Shown here: positions 44,178 through 53,434 of the stretch, piece by piece
Numbering within the stretch: position 1 is the stretch's first letter
Layout: every line of letters begins with the position of its first letter
Origin: Bog-532 sp963732345
GTDB taxonomy: Bacteria > Actinomycetota > Actinomycetes > Streptosporangiales > Streptosporangiaceae
Assembly (NCBI GenBank): GCA_963732345.1
Contig: CAVSZI010000021.1
Location: 1-64,000 of the forward strand
Length of the DNA stretch: 64,000 nt
Direction: 5' to 3'
Position numbers and translations under genes: made by a program
Notes under the pieces: model-generated
Told to the model about the DNA's origin: nothing
The model's input: only the letters and a program-made list of their open reading frames with translations
Databases searched by the model: none

Positions 44178-45247
44178 GGCGGGGTACTCCTCTTCAGGCT
44201 GCCGATTCCGAGAGAACCGCCGGCTGGGGACGATGGGGCCGGCCCGCCAGGTCCGGCAGATCCGGGCGCGCCGGGCGGGCCGGGCGCGCTGGGCAGGTCG
44301 GGCAGGTCGGGCAGGTCGTCGAGAAAGTCGGCCGACGGAGCAAAGAACAAGGTTCCGGTCGCTGCCGTCGAGAAATCCAGGATTCGGTCGTAGTTCCCCG
44401 GCGGATTGCCGATGAACATGTTCTCCAGCATCCGCTCCGTCACGCTGGGGCTGGCGGCGTACCCGATGTAGTACGTGCCGAATTCCCCGCGCCCGGCCGA
44501 CCCGAACGGCATGTTGGCGCGCAGAATCTGCCGTTCGGTTCCATCCGGGTCGGTGATGGTGTTGAGCGCGACGTGCGAGTTGGCCGGCTTGACGTCGTCG
44601 GGAAGCTCGATGTCGGACAGTTTTGTGCGGCCGATCGCGAGTTCCTGCTCCTCGGTGGTCAGCGCGTTCCACGCGTCCAGGTCGTGCAGGTACTTCTGCA
44701 CGATGACGTAGCTGCCGCCGGTGAAGTCCGGATCCTCCGCGCCGACCAGCGCCGCCGCCTCACCGGCCCGTCCGCTCGGGCTCTCGGTGCCGTCCACGAA
44801 ACCCATCAGGTCGCGCTCGTCGAAGTACCGGAAGCCGTGCACCTCATCCTGCAGGGTGACGGACCCGGCGAGCCGTTTCATGACCTGGGTGGCGAATTCG
44901 AAGCAGACGTCCATCTCGTTGGCGCGCAGGTGGAACAGCAGGTCGCCCGGGGTGGCGTTGGCCTGGTGCCGGGCGCCGTGCAGCGCGCGGAACGGGTGCA
45001 GTTCGGCCGGGCGCGGCCCCCCGATCAGGCGGTCCCAGGCGTCCGATCCAATCGCGGCCACACAGGCCAGTTCCGCTTCCGGGAGCCGGAAGCCGACCGA
45101 TCGCTGAATGGCGGATACGTCGGCGAGCAGATCACGCGCGGCCGCCTCTCCGCCCGGGTCGATGGTCAGTACGAGGAAGATCGCCGCGGTCCTGAGCGGC
45201 GTGACGACCGGCTGCGGCTCAGGCGACGGCTGCGACGGTGCTGTCAT
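44174..45247 (-). CDS. Dyp-type heme peroxidase, encapsulin cargo
   Basis: The 357-aa peroxidase has the catalytic GFVDGTESP (Asp152), the proximal heme ligand His225 in PANSHVALN, and Arg243 in ILRANMPFGS. After a Pro/Gly/Ala-rich flexible linker (about residues 310-340) the C-terminus reads GGSLGIGSLKRSTPP, the canonical encapsulin cargo-loading peptide. It oxidises dye-like or phenolic substrates with peroxide inside the shell. The present stop codon lies in the end of the inserted TnpB element; the ancestral protein would end SLKRSTPPQL. The ATG at 45247 has AGGAAGGA upstream. Confidence 0.96.
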   Translation of the reverse strand: MTAPSQPSPEPQPVVTPLRTAAIFLVLTIDPGGEAAARDLLADVSAIQRSVGFRLPEAELACVAAIGSDAWDRLIGGPRPAELHPFRALHGARHQANATPGDLLFHLRANEMDVCFEFATQVMKRLAGSVTLQDEVHGFRYFDERDLMGFVDGTESPSGRAGEAAALVGAEDPDFTGGSYVIVQKYLHDLDAWNALTTEEQELAIGRTKLSDIELPDDVKPANSHVALNTITDPDGTERQILRANMPFGSAGRGEFGTYYIGYAASPSVTERMLENMFIGNPPGNYDRILDFSTAATGTLFFAPSADFLDDLPDLPDLPSAPGPPGAPGSAGPGGPAPSSPAGGSLGIGSLKRSTPP

Positions 45248-45320
45248 CGCGTCCGGTTTCCTTCCTGCTAGGGTCCGTTCCGCTTCCCTGCCCTGATACG
45301 AGGCAAGCTTGCCACAGGCG

Positions 45321-45693
45321 TTACAGCTGATCCCGGCGGCCCGGTGTCACGGAGACGAGCGCGGTGTGGCCTGCGGTCCAGTGGGCCTCGTTGAGCGGGG
45401 ACGGGCCGGAGTGGCGTGAGTTGCTGGATGGTGCCTGAGGTGCCTGAGGTGCCTGAGGTGCCTGAGGTGCCTGAGGTGCCCGGGGCGGCCGGGGTGGCGC
45501 TGGGTGTCAGGGCGGGAGTGGCCCCCGGCGAGGTCTCGGCCTGCTGCAGCGCCTCCTCGTCGGCGAGGGCGATGGCCAGCTCCCCGGCGGCCGTGGGGTG
45601 GAACGGCGCGGGATCGCCGATGCCCTGCACGTACGACCCGGGATCGCACAGCGCGTGCCCGGTGAAGTCCGGCGCGGTTTGTGCTCGCATTAC
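45321..45693 (-). pseudogene. SGNH-hydrolase-like C-terminal remnant
   Basis: The sequence reads AQTAPDFTGHALCDPGSYVQ, GIGDPAPFHPTAAGELAIAL, with the F-HP catalytic-His region of SGNH/GDSL esterases. A Gly-Thr-Ser repeat follows, and, in another frame, NEAHWTAGHTALVSVTPGRR and a TAA at 45321. There is no N-terminal part with the GDS motif. The first half also occurs at 54,935-55,058, where it is cut off right after AIALA. This copy therefore keeps the native downstream side of the duplicated segment. Confidence 0.55.
45430..45483. repeat. 9-bp tandem repeat, about six copies
   Basis: GTGCCTGAG repeats about six times. On the minus strand it codes for a Gly-Thr-Ser run inside the SGNH remnant. 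A frame change at its edge suggests slippage. Confidence 0.85.
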
Positions 45694-47801
45694 CAGCCCG
45701 GGAGGTGCAGCCCGGCCACTCCGTATCCTGCTTTTTCTACCGGCCCGTCCGTCTCGAAGCCGCACGCTCGCGCGTCCTGAAAGCGAACCTCCGGGGCGGT
45801 CTGGGTTCCGGCGGCAGCGGGTTGTCGGGCGGGGCCGGCGGCAGGGTTGCCAGCGGCTGGGTTGTCGCGGCGTCGGCCCACGCCGCGGAGCCGGGCCAGG
45901 ATGAGGGGGCGGGCCACGGCGTGGCGACGGACTCGGGCACAGCCGTGGGAACGGGCTCGGACTCGGACTCGGGCTCGGGCTCAGCCGTAGGGACGGGCTC
46001 AGCCGCAAGGACAAGGACGGGCTCAGCCGCAGGGACGGGCTCAGCCGCAGGGACGGGCTCAGGGACGGGCTCAGCCGCGGGCGCGGGCTCAGGCGCGGGC
46101 TCAGCCGCGGGCGCGGCGGGACGTGGATGCAGGCTCGGATGCCCGGGCGGGCTCGGAAACGGTGCCCGCTCTCCCGGGCGCGGCGCCGGCATGCTTGCCG
46201 GTGTAGGTGCCGTGGGTCCTGGTTCCGGGGGCGGGTGCCGGTGCGGGGTCGGCGGTGTAGTCGCTGGGCCGGGTCTGGTCGTATCCGTCCTGTACGCCGA
46301 TCTGGCGGAAGATCAGGGTGAGCAGGGCTGCGACGGCCACGTTGAGGATGAGGGCGGTGATCCCGATGTAGGTGACGTGCCCGAACACCGGAGCCGCGGA
46401 GGTCCCGAAGTGCGCCTGGCCGCCTCCGGGCATCCGGTAGGCCTGGATGGTGCCGTACGCCATTCCCGCGGCCCAGCCGAAGATAAGCGCGGAGCGGTGG
46501 AACCAGCGCGTGTACAGGCTGATCACGATGGCCGGGAAGGTCTGCAGGATCCAGATCCCGCCGAGCAGCTGCAAGTTGATCGAGAACGTCTTGTTCAGCT
46601 CGAGGGCGAAGCCCAGCGCGCCGACTTTCATGATGAGCGAGGCCAGCCGCGCCACCCGGGTCTCCTGCGCGGGGGTGGCATCGGGTTTGAGGAGCTCCTT
46701 GTAAATGGTGCGGGTAAACAGGTTCGCCGCCGCGATCGACATGATGGCCGCGGGGACGAGCGCGCCGATGACGATCGCGGAGTAGCCGATGCCCGCGAAC
46801 CAGCCGGGGAAGATGTGCGCGAACAGCAGGGGCACGGACAGCTGGGGGTTGCCGCCGGCCGCCTTGACGCCGGCGTTCACGGCCGGCACCGCCCGCGCCA
46901 TGTAGCCGAACAGGGCGATCAGGCCCAGGATGAGCGAGTAGGCGGGCAGCATCGCCGCGTTGCGCCTGATCACGTCGCGCCGCTTGGCGGCGAACACCCC
47001 GGTGGTCGCGTGCGGGTACACGAACAGGGCCAGCGCGGAGCCGAGCGCCAGGGTGGCGTAGGCCCATTCTCCGGCCGGCATCACCACGATGCTGCCGAAC
47101 GGCTTGCCGGTGGCGGGGTTAACCGTTTTCAGGTGCGCCGTGGCGGCGCCGAAGATGTGCCCCCAGCCGCCGATCCGGCCCGGGATGTAGAGCATCGCGA
47201 CGATGACCGTCACGTAGATGAGGGTGTCCTTGACGAACGCGATCAGGGCCAGCGCTGCGCAGTCCGGCCAGGTAGGTGTATGCGGCCACGACGGCGAACG
47301 CGATGATCAGCGGCAGATCCCGGACAACGGCATTGCCTGAGGTGCTGCCGATCCCCATGACGGTCAGCACGGACTCGATACCCACGAGCTGCAGCGCGAT
47401 GTACGGCATGGTGGCCAGGATTCCGGTCGCCGCCACCGCCAGCCCCAGGCCCTGCGAGCCCTTCCTGCCCCGGACGAACTCACCGGGGCTGACGTAACCA
47501 TGCGCCCGGGCCACCGACCACAGCCGCGGCGCGAAGATGAACACGATCGGGAAGACCATGATCGTGTACGACAGCGCATAGAATCCCGCGGCGCCGGTGG
47601 CATAGACCAGGGCCGGCACGGCGATGAAGGTGTAAGCGGTGTAGATGTCGCCGCCGAGCAGGAACCAGCTGACGAATGTCCCGAATCCGCGGCCGCCCAG
47701 ACCCCACTCGTTCAGCTGGAGCAGGTCCCCGGCCGGGCGCCATCTGGCTGACGCGAAGCCGATTAAGGTGACGATCAGGAACGAGCCGAGGACGATGATG
47801 A
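45562..47801 (-). repeat. Direct repeat copy 1 (2.24 kb) carrying a symporter gene
   Basis: This segment is nearly identical, in the same orientation, to 54,935-57,266. Differences seen are a shorter 18-bp repeat tract, a 4-base insertion near 46,113 and a few substitutions, for example at 46,805 and 47,256. Sequence identity ends abruptly at both edges: at 47801 it enters a GH25-like gene, and at 45562 the two copies differ in the SGNH remnant. Confidence 0.92.
45980..46110 (-). repeat. 18-bp tandem repeat tract in the symporter tail (short allele)
   Basis: Units of GGGCTCAGCCGCAGGGAC and variants encode a Val-Pro-Ala-Ala-Glu-Pro tail on the minus strand. This copy has about 96 bp less repeat than the one at 55,350-55,560. 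Confidence 0.85.
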
Positions 47802-47856
47802 CTGTTGCAGATTGCCTGAACGCGGCGAACATACCAGTGCGGGAGGTTCGCGTCAT
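46101..47856 (-). pseudogene. Sodium:solute symporter, copy 1, frameshifted and chimeric at the 5' end
   Basis: It encodes the same transporter as the gene at 57,291. Here the native start is replaced: the frame enters from non-homologous DNA as MTRTSRTGMFAAFRQSATV before VLGSFLIVTLIGFASARW. A one-base insertion at about 47,256 breaks the protein between AYTYLAGLR and VKDTLIYVTVIVAMLYIPGR. A 4-base insertion at about 46,113 ends the tail early (EPASTSRRARG). Membrane helices and the sodium-site region are otherwise conserved. It is probably a non-functional duplicate. Confidence 0.85.
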
Positions 47857-48436
47857 TCATCCCGTTTAGAAGGATGGGAAGCTGCCCCAAGATTTGCTCC
47901 ACTTCAGCAACGGTAAGATAGGCAACATTTGACGGTGGCGGGGCTGTGCCGAAAAAGTTATCCGCCAGCATTGATTGATCAAGGTTACGCCCGAGGGCGA
48001 CATCAGTCCACTGTGTGCCATCGGCGCTGGTTGATATCAGCCCGCAGGTGGCAGGCCCGCAGATATGCGCGCCGCTGCCGTAGTGAGCTGACCAGATGCG
48101 GACGGAGTTACGGGAGATACCCGCAGCGTGCATCAGGGAGATAATGGAGTCAACGACGCTGACGCTCGCATAAATGCAGGGCCGTACGGCACCTCGTGCG
48201 GCCTGCCGGGCAAACCAGCCAGCCGCCTGGCCAGGGGTTGCGTCCCCGTTTTCAACATCCAGGCAGTCGGCGTCGGCACCCGCGGTCACCGCGATTGACA
48301 GCACATGGTGACCGGGGAAAGTGGCAACTACCTGATTGTATGTTGGCCAGTTGCCATTCACGTAGCCCGCATAACAGTATCCCGCCCCGGCGGGGAGCTG
48401 GGAAACGTCAATGCTGTCGAACATTACAAGGACCAT
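47802..48436 (-). CDS. GH25-like/endolysin-type protein, 3'-truncated
   Basis: The 210-codon remaining part starts at an ATG 5 bases after a perfect AGGAGGTG. It contains MFDSIDVSQLPAGAGYCYAG, LSIAVTAGADADCLDVENGD, GWFARQAARGAVRPCIYASV and IWSAHYGSGAHICGPATCGL. The alternating strand/helix pattern with DVENGD and IYAS resembles TIM-barrel lysozyme-like (GH25/DUF1906) proteins common in actinophages and actinomycetes. At 47,801 the frame runs into antisense symporter sequence, so the natural end is lost. The inserted repeat copy truncated it. Confidence 0.65.
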
Positions 48437-48921
48437 AGTTCACCTCCTAATTGGGAATGTGCCCGCCTGTCACTTACTTTTGACTGTCTGCTGGGTGAAT
48501 TTCATCCGCCCGCGGGGGGTTGGCCAGGCGGTGGGGTGCAGTTCTCGTTGGCTGGGTACCCAGGGCGGCTGTAGCGGCGGCTGGTCATCGGCGGACTCCT
48601 ATCGCGGGACCTGCCTATAGGAGACGCGCCGGGCGCGCGGCTCGTTGGCCGCATCGTGACGGGCGTCCTTGCTGAGGAGGAGTCCGGCCCCGGGGATCTG
48701 ATGCAGTTCGTGCAATCGACGTTCCGGCACTACGCCATGCCCGCGGCTACACGCTGGATGAACCCATCGACCAGGTAATCGCCGACGCCTGGGTGGCCGG
48801 CCGGCGCGGGACGGGCGCGACGGGAAGCAGGGCGGCCCGTCGGCGAGTCACACGGACTGCCGGCCGGAACACCTCTGGCGTGGCCGCTAACACCCGACCC
48901 TGGGCCACCCCACCTCGGCAG
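48437..48921. other. Gap with a possible lytic-transglycosylase scrap
   Basis: No complete gene is present. At about 48,657-48,780 the plus strand encodes GPGDLMQFVQSTFRHYAM and, one frame over, RGYTLDEPIDQVIADAWVAG. This is weakly like the end of a soluble lytic transglycosylase or phage tail lysin, which would fit the neighbouring GH25-like gene. The remaining sequence shows nothing recognisable. Confidence 0.3.
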
Positions 48922-50313
48922 TCACGTTGCTTCCGCAGGTTCCGCGATGCGCTGGTTGAACTCTTCGAGGGCGCTCAGGCTCTGCGACAGGCTGGCCTCG
49001 TCCACCTTCACCGGTTCGATCTCGCCGGCGGCGAATCTGCTGTAGGCACCCAGGTCCAGCAAGCCGTGCCCGCTGATGTTCACGAGGACGACCAGCGGGG
49101 CCTCCTGGCGCGGGTGCCGCGACACGACATCCATCATCCCGGCCACCGCGTGGGCGGATTCAGGGGCGGGCAGAATGCCCTCAGTCTCGCAGAAGAGCAT
49201 GCCGGCCCGGAACGAAGTGAGCTGGTCGATGGCCATCGGCTCCAAGGAGCCGTCCGCGTACATGGCGCTCGCCAGCGGCCCGGCGCTGTGGTGCCGCAGT
49301 CCGCCCGCGTACACCGACGGCGGCACGTAGGTGCTGCCGAGCGAGTAGACCTTCGTGATCGGGGATGTGCCCAGAGCGTCGCTCAGGTCGTATAGGTAGC
49401 GACCTCGTGTTAGCTTCGGGCACGCGGTGGACTCGACGGCGACGAGCCGGATCGACCTCCCGGAGTCCTTCGCCGCACCTAGGTAGGGCAGCGCAATGCC
49501 GCCGAAGTTCGATCCGGCGCCCATAGACGCAATGACGCAATCGGGGAACTCATCCAGCAGGGCCATCTGCGAGATGGCCTCCTGGCCGATGACGGTCTGG
49601 TGGAGCAGCACCGAGTTCTCGCCACTCCCGACGGCAAACCGTGAGTCGCTGTCCTCGCCTGCGAGCGCAAGAGCTTCCCCGTTGGCCACTGCCTGGGTAC
49701 CGGTCGCCGCCGGATCCTCCTTGAGCACCCTCCGCCCGACTTCGGTCAGGTCGCTAGGGCTCTCATGGACGACCGCACCGAAGAGCCGCATCATGTCGCC
49801 GCGGATGGGCTTCTGATGCAGGGTGGATCTGACCATGAAGACCGTGCAGTCAAGGTTCATGACCTGGCACGCGTAGGCGAGAGCGGTCCCCCACTGGCCC
49901 GCGGCCGTCCCCGTGACGATGTGCTTCACGCCTGCGCGGGCGTAGTAGTGGGCCTGCGCCAGGGCGGTGTTGAGCTTGTGGCTCCCGGTAAGGTTGGCAC
50001 CCTCGTACTTGTAGTAGATGCGAGCGTTGGCGCCGAGGCGCTCCTCCAGGCGCACCGCCCTTCGCAAGGGCGTCGGACGGTACTGCGCATACAGGTCGAG
50101 GACCTCGTCGGGGATCGGTATGAACCGATCGGCCGTGTTGATGGACTGCCGTGCGAGGGCCAACGGTTGCTGGAGCAGTACCCTGTGTCCCGCCGCTTTC
50201 ACCTCTCCCGCCAATCGTGATCTCGACACAGCCGAAGCCACGTACTGCGGCCGGTCGTGCAGGATGTTGAACCAGTGAGTGGGGACCTGTGGGTCTCGTG
50301 CCATGGCAACCAT
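48922..50313 (-). CDS. TrpB2-like PLP-dependent enzyme
   Basis: The 463-aa protein is of the tryptophan-synthase-beta superfamily, in the longer TrpB2 style. The PLP lysine is K113 in GANLTGSHKLNTALAQ. The phosphate-binding Gly-rich loop region is FPDCVIASMGAGSNFGGIAL, and AGQWGTALAYACQ and LLDLGAYSRFAAGE flank it. It catalyses beta-replacement or related chemistry with serine-like substrates. No trpA is adjacent, and it follows a carrier-protein/adenylation operon on the same strand, so it may make an unusual amino acid or use an indole-like partner. GGAGG precedes the ATG. Function as ordinary tryptophan synthase is possible but less likely in this context. Confidence 0.85.
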   Translation of the reverse strand: MVAMARDPQVPTHWFNILHDRPQYVASAVSRSRLAGEVKAAGHRVLLQQPLALARQSINTADRFIPIPDEVLDLYAQYRPTPLRRAVRLEERLGANARIYYKYEGANLTGSHKLNTALAQAHYYARAGVKHIVTGTAAGQWGTALAYACQVMNLDCTVFMVRSTLHQKPIRGDMMRLFGAVVHESPSDLTEVGRRVLKEDPAATGTQAVANGEALALAGEDSDSRFAVGSGENSVLLHQTVIGQEAISQMALLDEFPDCVIASMGAGSNFGGIALPYLGAAKDSGRSIRLVAVESTACPKLTRGRYLYDLSDALGTSPITKVYSLGSTYVPPSVYAGGLRHHSAGPLASAMYADGSLEPMAIDQLTSFRAGMLFCETEGILPAPESAHAVAGMMDVVSRHPRQEAPLVVLVNISGHGLLDLGAYSRFAAGEIEPVKVDEASLSQSLSALEEFNQRIAEPAEAT

Positions 50314-50441
50314 ATGGCGCCTCCAGTTGATCGAGAACTAGTCAATGGGGTACATCTCGGAGACCGAGGCGACATTGACGCTGCTGTCGCTCAGATAGGC
50401 GAACAGCATGCCGTCACGCTGGCGGAAGTCATAGACGCTGG

Positions 50442-51497
50442 TCAGCCCCGAGCCGGGACGCTATCTTTATCTGTTGATCCATCGTGCGGGGTCTCGTCGG
50501 GCAGAAGGTCCGGCGCCGCGGCTAGTGACGTGTCCCGCTGCGGCGGGATCAGCCCGAGGTCGGCAAGATCGCCCGTGTTATCCCAGAATTCCCAGTGGGC
50601 CGGGCTCCTCCGGATGGCGGCGCTCACCTCGGCGGCGCAGCGCTCGAATACCGTCGCCGTTTCTCCCTCTACGGGCACTGGCGCGGAGATCTCCCACACC
50701 TGGTGGCGGTAATCGGCCGCGCGGTACAGGAAACCCATGAGCAGCGGCGCGCCGGTCACCTGGGCCAGGGTCACCGCCCCTGGCAGCAGCCCGGCCCGGC
50801 GGCCGAGGAAGGGAACCTCGACGGCGCGGGCCCGGTCGCTGTCCAGCGGCGGCGTGTCGATCGAGATGACCACCACCTCATTGGCGCGGAGTGCGGCAGC
50901 TGCCAGCGCCGCGACCTGGACCCGGCCAGGCCATGGCTCGATGTTCGGCCGCTGCCGGTGGCGCCGCAGCGGCCTGGCGCAGACGCGGTCCCAGAACCAC
51001 CGCTCGGCGGATGAGACGCGGGCCTCGTAGTTGTACCACCAGCGCCCGATGGTGGTGACCGGGAAGCCGCTGGCATGCAGCACCGAGAAGCCGCTGGAGC
51101 AGGAGCCAAAGTGGCCGGTGCAAAGGATGGCCCCCTTGCCCGCGGCCAGCGCGGCCTCCAGGTGTTCCCGCCCGCGGATCTCGACCAGCCGCCGCAGTGG
51201 TTGCGCCCCGTGCCGCAGCCGCTTCACGTCGACCGGCTCGCAGGAGAAGAGCCGGAACCACTCCCGGGTCATTTGCTGCGCCGCCGCCGCGCTGAGCTCG
51301 TTCCCGAGCACCAGCCGCAGGTTGCGTGCCAGCTCGGTGCGCCTCCCGGCCTCGCACCGGAAAAGCCAGCCGCCGCGCCAGCATGCGATGCGGTAGCCGA
51401 GGGCAGCCGGCAGGCGGGCCAGGGCCGGTGCGGCTACCGCCCAGTAGGCCGCGCCTTCCAGGTTGCGCAGCAGCCTTCCCGCGCGGCTGTCACCCAT
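50442..51497 (-). CDS. LpxL/HtrB-like acyltransferase with altered catalytic motif
   Basis: This 351-aa protein is of the lysophospholipid/lipid A-type acyltransferase family, usually membrane-associated. It has LARNLRLVLGNELSAAAAQQ, the His-containing block GAILCTGHFGSCSSG and the basic region WFWDRVCARPLRRHRQRP, followed by EVPFLGRRAGLLPGAVTLAQ. The family motif is H-x4-D/E; here H129 is followed four residues later by Ser134, so the usual acidic partner is absent. Its start overlaps the carrier-protein stop by 8 bp. It may take the acyl group from the carrier protein or act on another thioester. The loss of the acidic residue could change or abolish activity. Confidence 0.75.
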   Translation of the reverse strand: MGDSRAGRLLRNLEGAAYWAVAAPALARLPAALGYRIACWRGGWLFRCEAGRRTELARNLRLVLGNELSAAAAQQMTREWFRLFSCEPVDVKRLRHGAQPLRRLVEIRGREHLEAALAAGKGAILCTGHFGSCSSGFSVLHASGFPVTTIGRWWYNYEARVSSAERWFWDRVCARPLRRHRQRPNIEPWPGRVQVAALAAAALRANEVVVISIDTPPLDSDRARAVEVPFLGRRAGLLPGAVTLAQVTGAPLLMGFLYRAADYRHQVWEISAPVPVEGETATVFERCAAEVSAAIRRSPAHWEFWDNTGDLADLGLIPPQRDTSLAAAPDLLPDETPHDGSTDKDSVPARG

Positions 51498-51753
51498 GCG
51501 CGGCGCCCTGCTTTCCGGGCTCCTGGGCGCGGAGGTAGGCGCAAATAGCGTTCACGCTGGCGAAATTCTCCGGGAGCAGATCCGCGTCGCCCATCGTGAC
51601 CCCGAAACGCTCTTCCAGGAAGACCACCAGCCGCAGCAGGCTCAGCGAATCGAGGATGCCGCTGTCCACTAGTGGTGTCTCGTCCGCCAGCGGCAGTAGC
51701 GCCGGGTCCTGGACGAGTTCCCGGCTGATGTAGTCGTTGATGACCCTCTCCAC
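51490..51753 (-). CDS. Acyl/peptidyl carrier protein
   Basis: The 87-aa carrier protein has four-helix character and the phosphopantetheine site LVDSGILDSLSLLRLVVFLE (Ser36 in DSL). The GTG at 51753 follows AGGAAAGG. It lies between the adenylating enzyme (30 bp upstream) and the acyltransferase (overlapping) and is the obvious carrier for the activated amino acid. It ends with a short Gln/Gly/Ala tail. A stand-alone carrier of this size with its own adenylation protein is typical of pyrrole- and beta-hydroxy-amino-acid-forming pathways. Confidence 0.92.
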   Translation of the reverse strand: MERVINDYISRELVQDPALLPLADETPLVDSGILDSLSLLRLVVFLEERFGVTMGDADLLPENFASVNAICAYLRAQEPGKQGAAHG

Positions 51754-51782
51754 CTGAGCACCTTTCCTTCCGTGTGTGTCTG

Positions 51783-53423
51783 CTAGCGCTTGTCCCGCCG
51801 GCCGTCTCCGGCCGGCTCCAGCTCGTGCTGCTCCTGGGCGAGGCCGGCCCGGTCGACCTTGCCGGTCGAGGTTCTCGGCAGCGCCTCGCGGACCTCGACT
51901 ATGTCCGGCACCATGTAGCCCGGCAGCCACTGCCGGCAGTGGTCCAGCACGTGCTCACGGGTGAGGTTGGCCGCGCCGTCCGCGGTGACGACCGCCCGGA
52001 GACGGCTGCCGAGCAGCTCATCCGGCACCGGCAGCACCGCCGCCTCCCGGATGGCTGGGTGCCGGTACAGCGTGGCTTCCACCTCCCCCAGCTCCACCCG
52101 GTAGCCGCGAACCTTCACCATGCTGTCCCGGCGGCCGAGATAGGCGTAGTTTCCCGCCGGTTCCATGGTCACCAGGTCACCGGTCCGGTACACGAGCTCG
52201 TCGTACTCTGCCCGGAACGGGTTCCGGACCAGCACCTCGCTGGTCTTAGCCGGCTGTCCCCAGTACCCGCGCATCAGCGAGGGACCCCGCACGTACAGCT
52301 CGCCCTCCTCGCCGGGCCGGGACACCCGGCCGCCTTCGCTCGTGACCGCGAACACCTCGGTGTTGGCGCAGGCCTTCCCGATGAGGGCCGGCCGGGCCTC
52401 AGCCCCGCCCGCGGGCACCTCGAACGCCGTGCATACGTTGGTCTCGGTCGGCCCATACCAGTTGAGGTAGCGGGGGTGCGGCAGCTCGGCCATCAGCCGG
52501 GCCAGGTGCTTGGGGGGAAACACCTCCCCGGCGAAGATCACCGTCCGCAGGCGCGACAGGTCGAACTGCTGCAGGCCGCCGTAGCAGGCGAGCAGCGTGA
52601 GGACCGAGGGCACCGAGTACCAGACCGAGATCCGTTCGGCTTCCAGCCACCTGGCGATCGATACCGGGAAGGTGGCTGCTCCGTCGGGGAGCACAGCCAG
52701 GCAGGCGGCAGCCTGGCAGGTGGCGAAGATGTCGAAGACCGACAGGTCGAAGTGCAGCGGAGCGGGGCTGCAGACGCGGTCCTGCTCGCTGAGCCCGGCA
52801 GCGGCTGCCGCCCACTCGACAAACGCGAGCGAGTTGCGGTGGGAGATCATCACCCCCTTCGGGGTGCCGGTCGATCCCGACGTGTACAGGATGTACGCCA
52901 GGTCGGTCTCGATCGCCCGTTCCTCCGCCAATGGCTCTCCTGATTCCCCGTCCACCGCGGCCCACGGCACAATGGCCGCGCCCTGGGTTGGGGCAACGGC
53001 CGCCTCCTCGCGCCCCGGGCGGCCAGGAGAGCTCGCCACCACCACGCCGCGCGGCCGGGGAACGCCGCCGGCCAGGGCGGCCGCCTGCGACGTCCTTGCC
53101 TCGTCCGCCACGATCACGGCGGCGCCGCTGTCCCGCACGATGTGGCTGAGCCGCCCGGCGGGTGCCTTCGGGTCGAGCGGCACGTAGCAGGCCCCGGCCT
53201 TCAACGCCCCGTATACCCCGATGACCGCGGCGGCTGACTTGGGGGCGAGTATCGCTACCCGGTCGCCGGGCGCCACGCCCAGGCGCAGCAGCGCCCGGGC
53301 CACCTTGTTACTCAGCCGGTCCAGCTCCTGGTAGGTGAGCAGGCAGCCTCCAGACGCCACCGCCGGCCGCTGCGGCTGCCGCGCCGCAGCCTCGGTCAGC
53401 AGCCGCTGCAATAGATATGCCAT
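51783..53423 (-). CDS. Stand-alone amino-acid adenylation enzyme (NRPS A-domain type)
   Basis: The 546-aa ANL-superfamily enzyme has core motif A3 (YTSGSTGTPKGV at about 180-191), A4 with the amino-group-binding Asp (LHFDLSVFDIF at 223-233), A5 (NWYGPTETNVC), A7 (ELVYRTGDLV), A8 (RDSMVKVRGYRVELGEVE) and A10 with the catalytic Lys (TSTGKVDR). The Asp in A4 indicates an alpha-amino-acid substrate. The HFDLSVFDIF region looks like proline-specific enzymes such as PltF/RedM, but specificity is inferred. It should load the neighbouring carrier protein. An upstream dehydrogenase suggests the loaded residue is oxidised there. Confidence 0.9.
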   Translation of the reverse strand: MAYLLQRLLTEAAARQPQRPAVASGGCLLTYQELDRLSNKVARALLRLGVAPGDRVAILAPKSAAAVIGVYGALKAGACYVPLDPKAPAGRLSHIVRDSGAAVIVADEARTSQAAALAGGVPRPRGVVVASSPGRPGREEAAVAPTQGAAIVPWAAVDGESGEPLAEERAIETDLAYILYTSGSTGTPKGVMISHRNSLAFVEWAAAAAGLSEQDRVCSPAPLHFDLSVFDIFATCQAAACLAVLPDGAATFPVSIARWLEAERISVWYSVPSVLTLLACYGGLQQFDLSRLRTVIFAGEVFPPKHLARLMAELPHPRYLNWYGPTETNVCTAFEVPAGGAEARPALIGKACANTEVFAVTSEGGRVSRPGEEGELYVRGPSLMRGYWGQPAKTSEVLVRNPFRAEYDELVYRTGDLVTMEPAGNYAYLGRRDSMVKVRGYRVELGEVEATLYRHPAIREAAVLPVPDELLGSRLRAVVTADGAANLTREHVLDHCRQWLPGYMVPDIVEVREALPRTSTGKVDRAGLAQEQHELEPAGDGRRDKR

Positions 53424-53434
53424 TACGCTTCCTT

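Noticed and set aside
45268..47067. A 599-codon minus-strand frame across symporter copy 1
   Set aside because: Only its last part (the SGNH remnant) looks like protein; the rest is an out-of-frame reading of the transporter and its repeat tail.
47241..47270. Programmed ribosomal frameshift in the symporter
   Set aside because: There is no clear slippery heptamer or downstream pseudoknot, and other family members are read in a single frame. It is kept only as a possibility in the findings.
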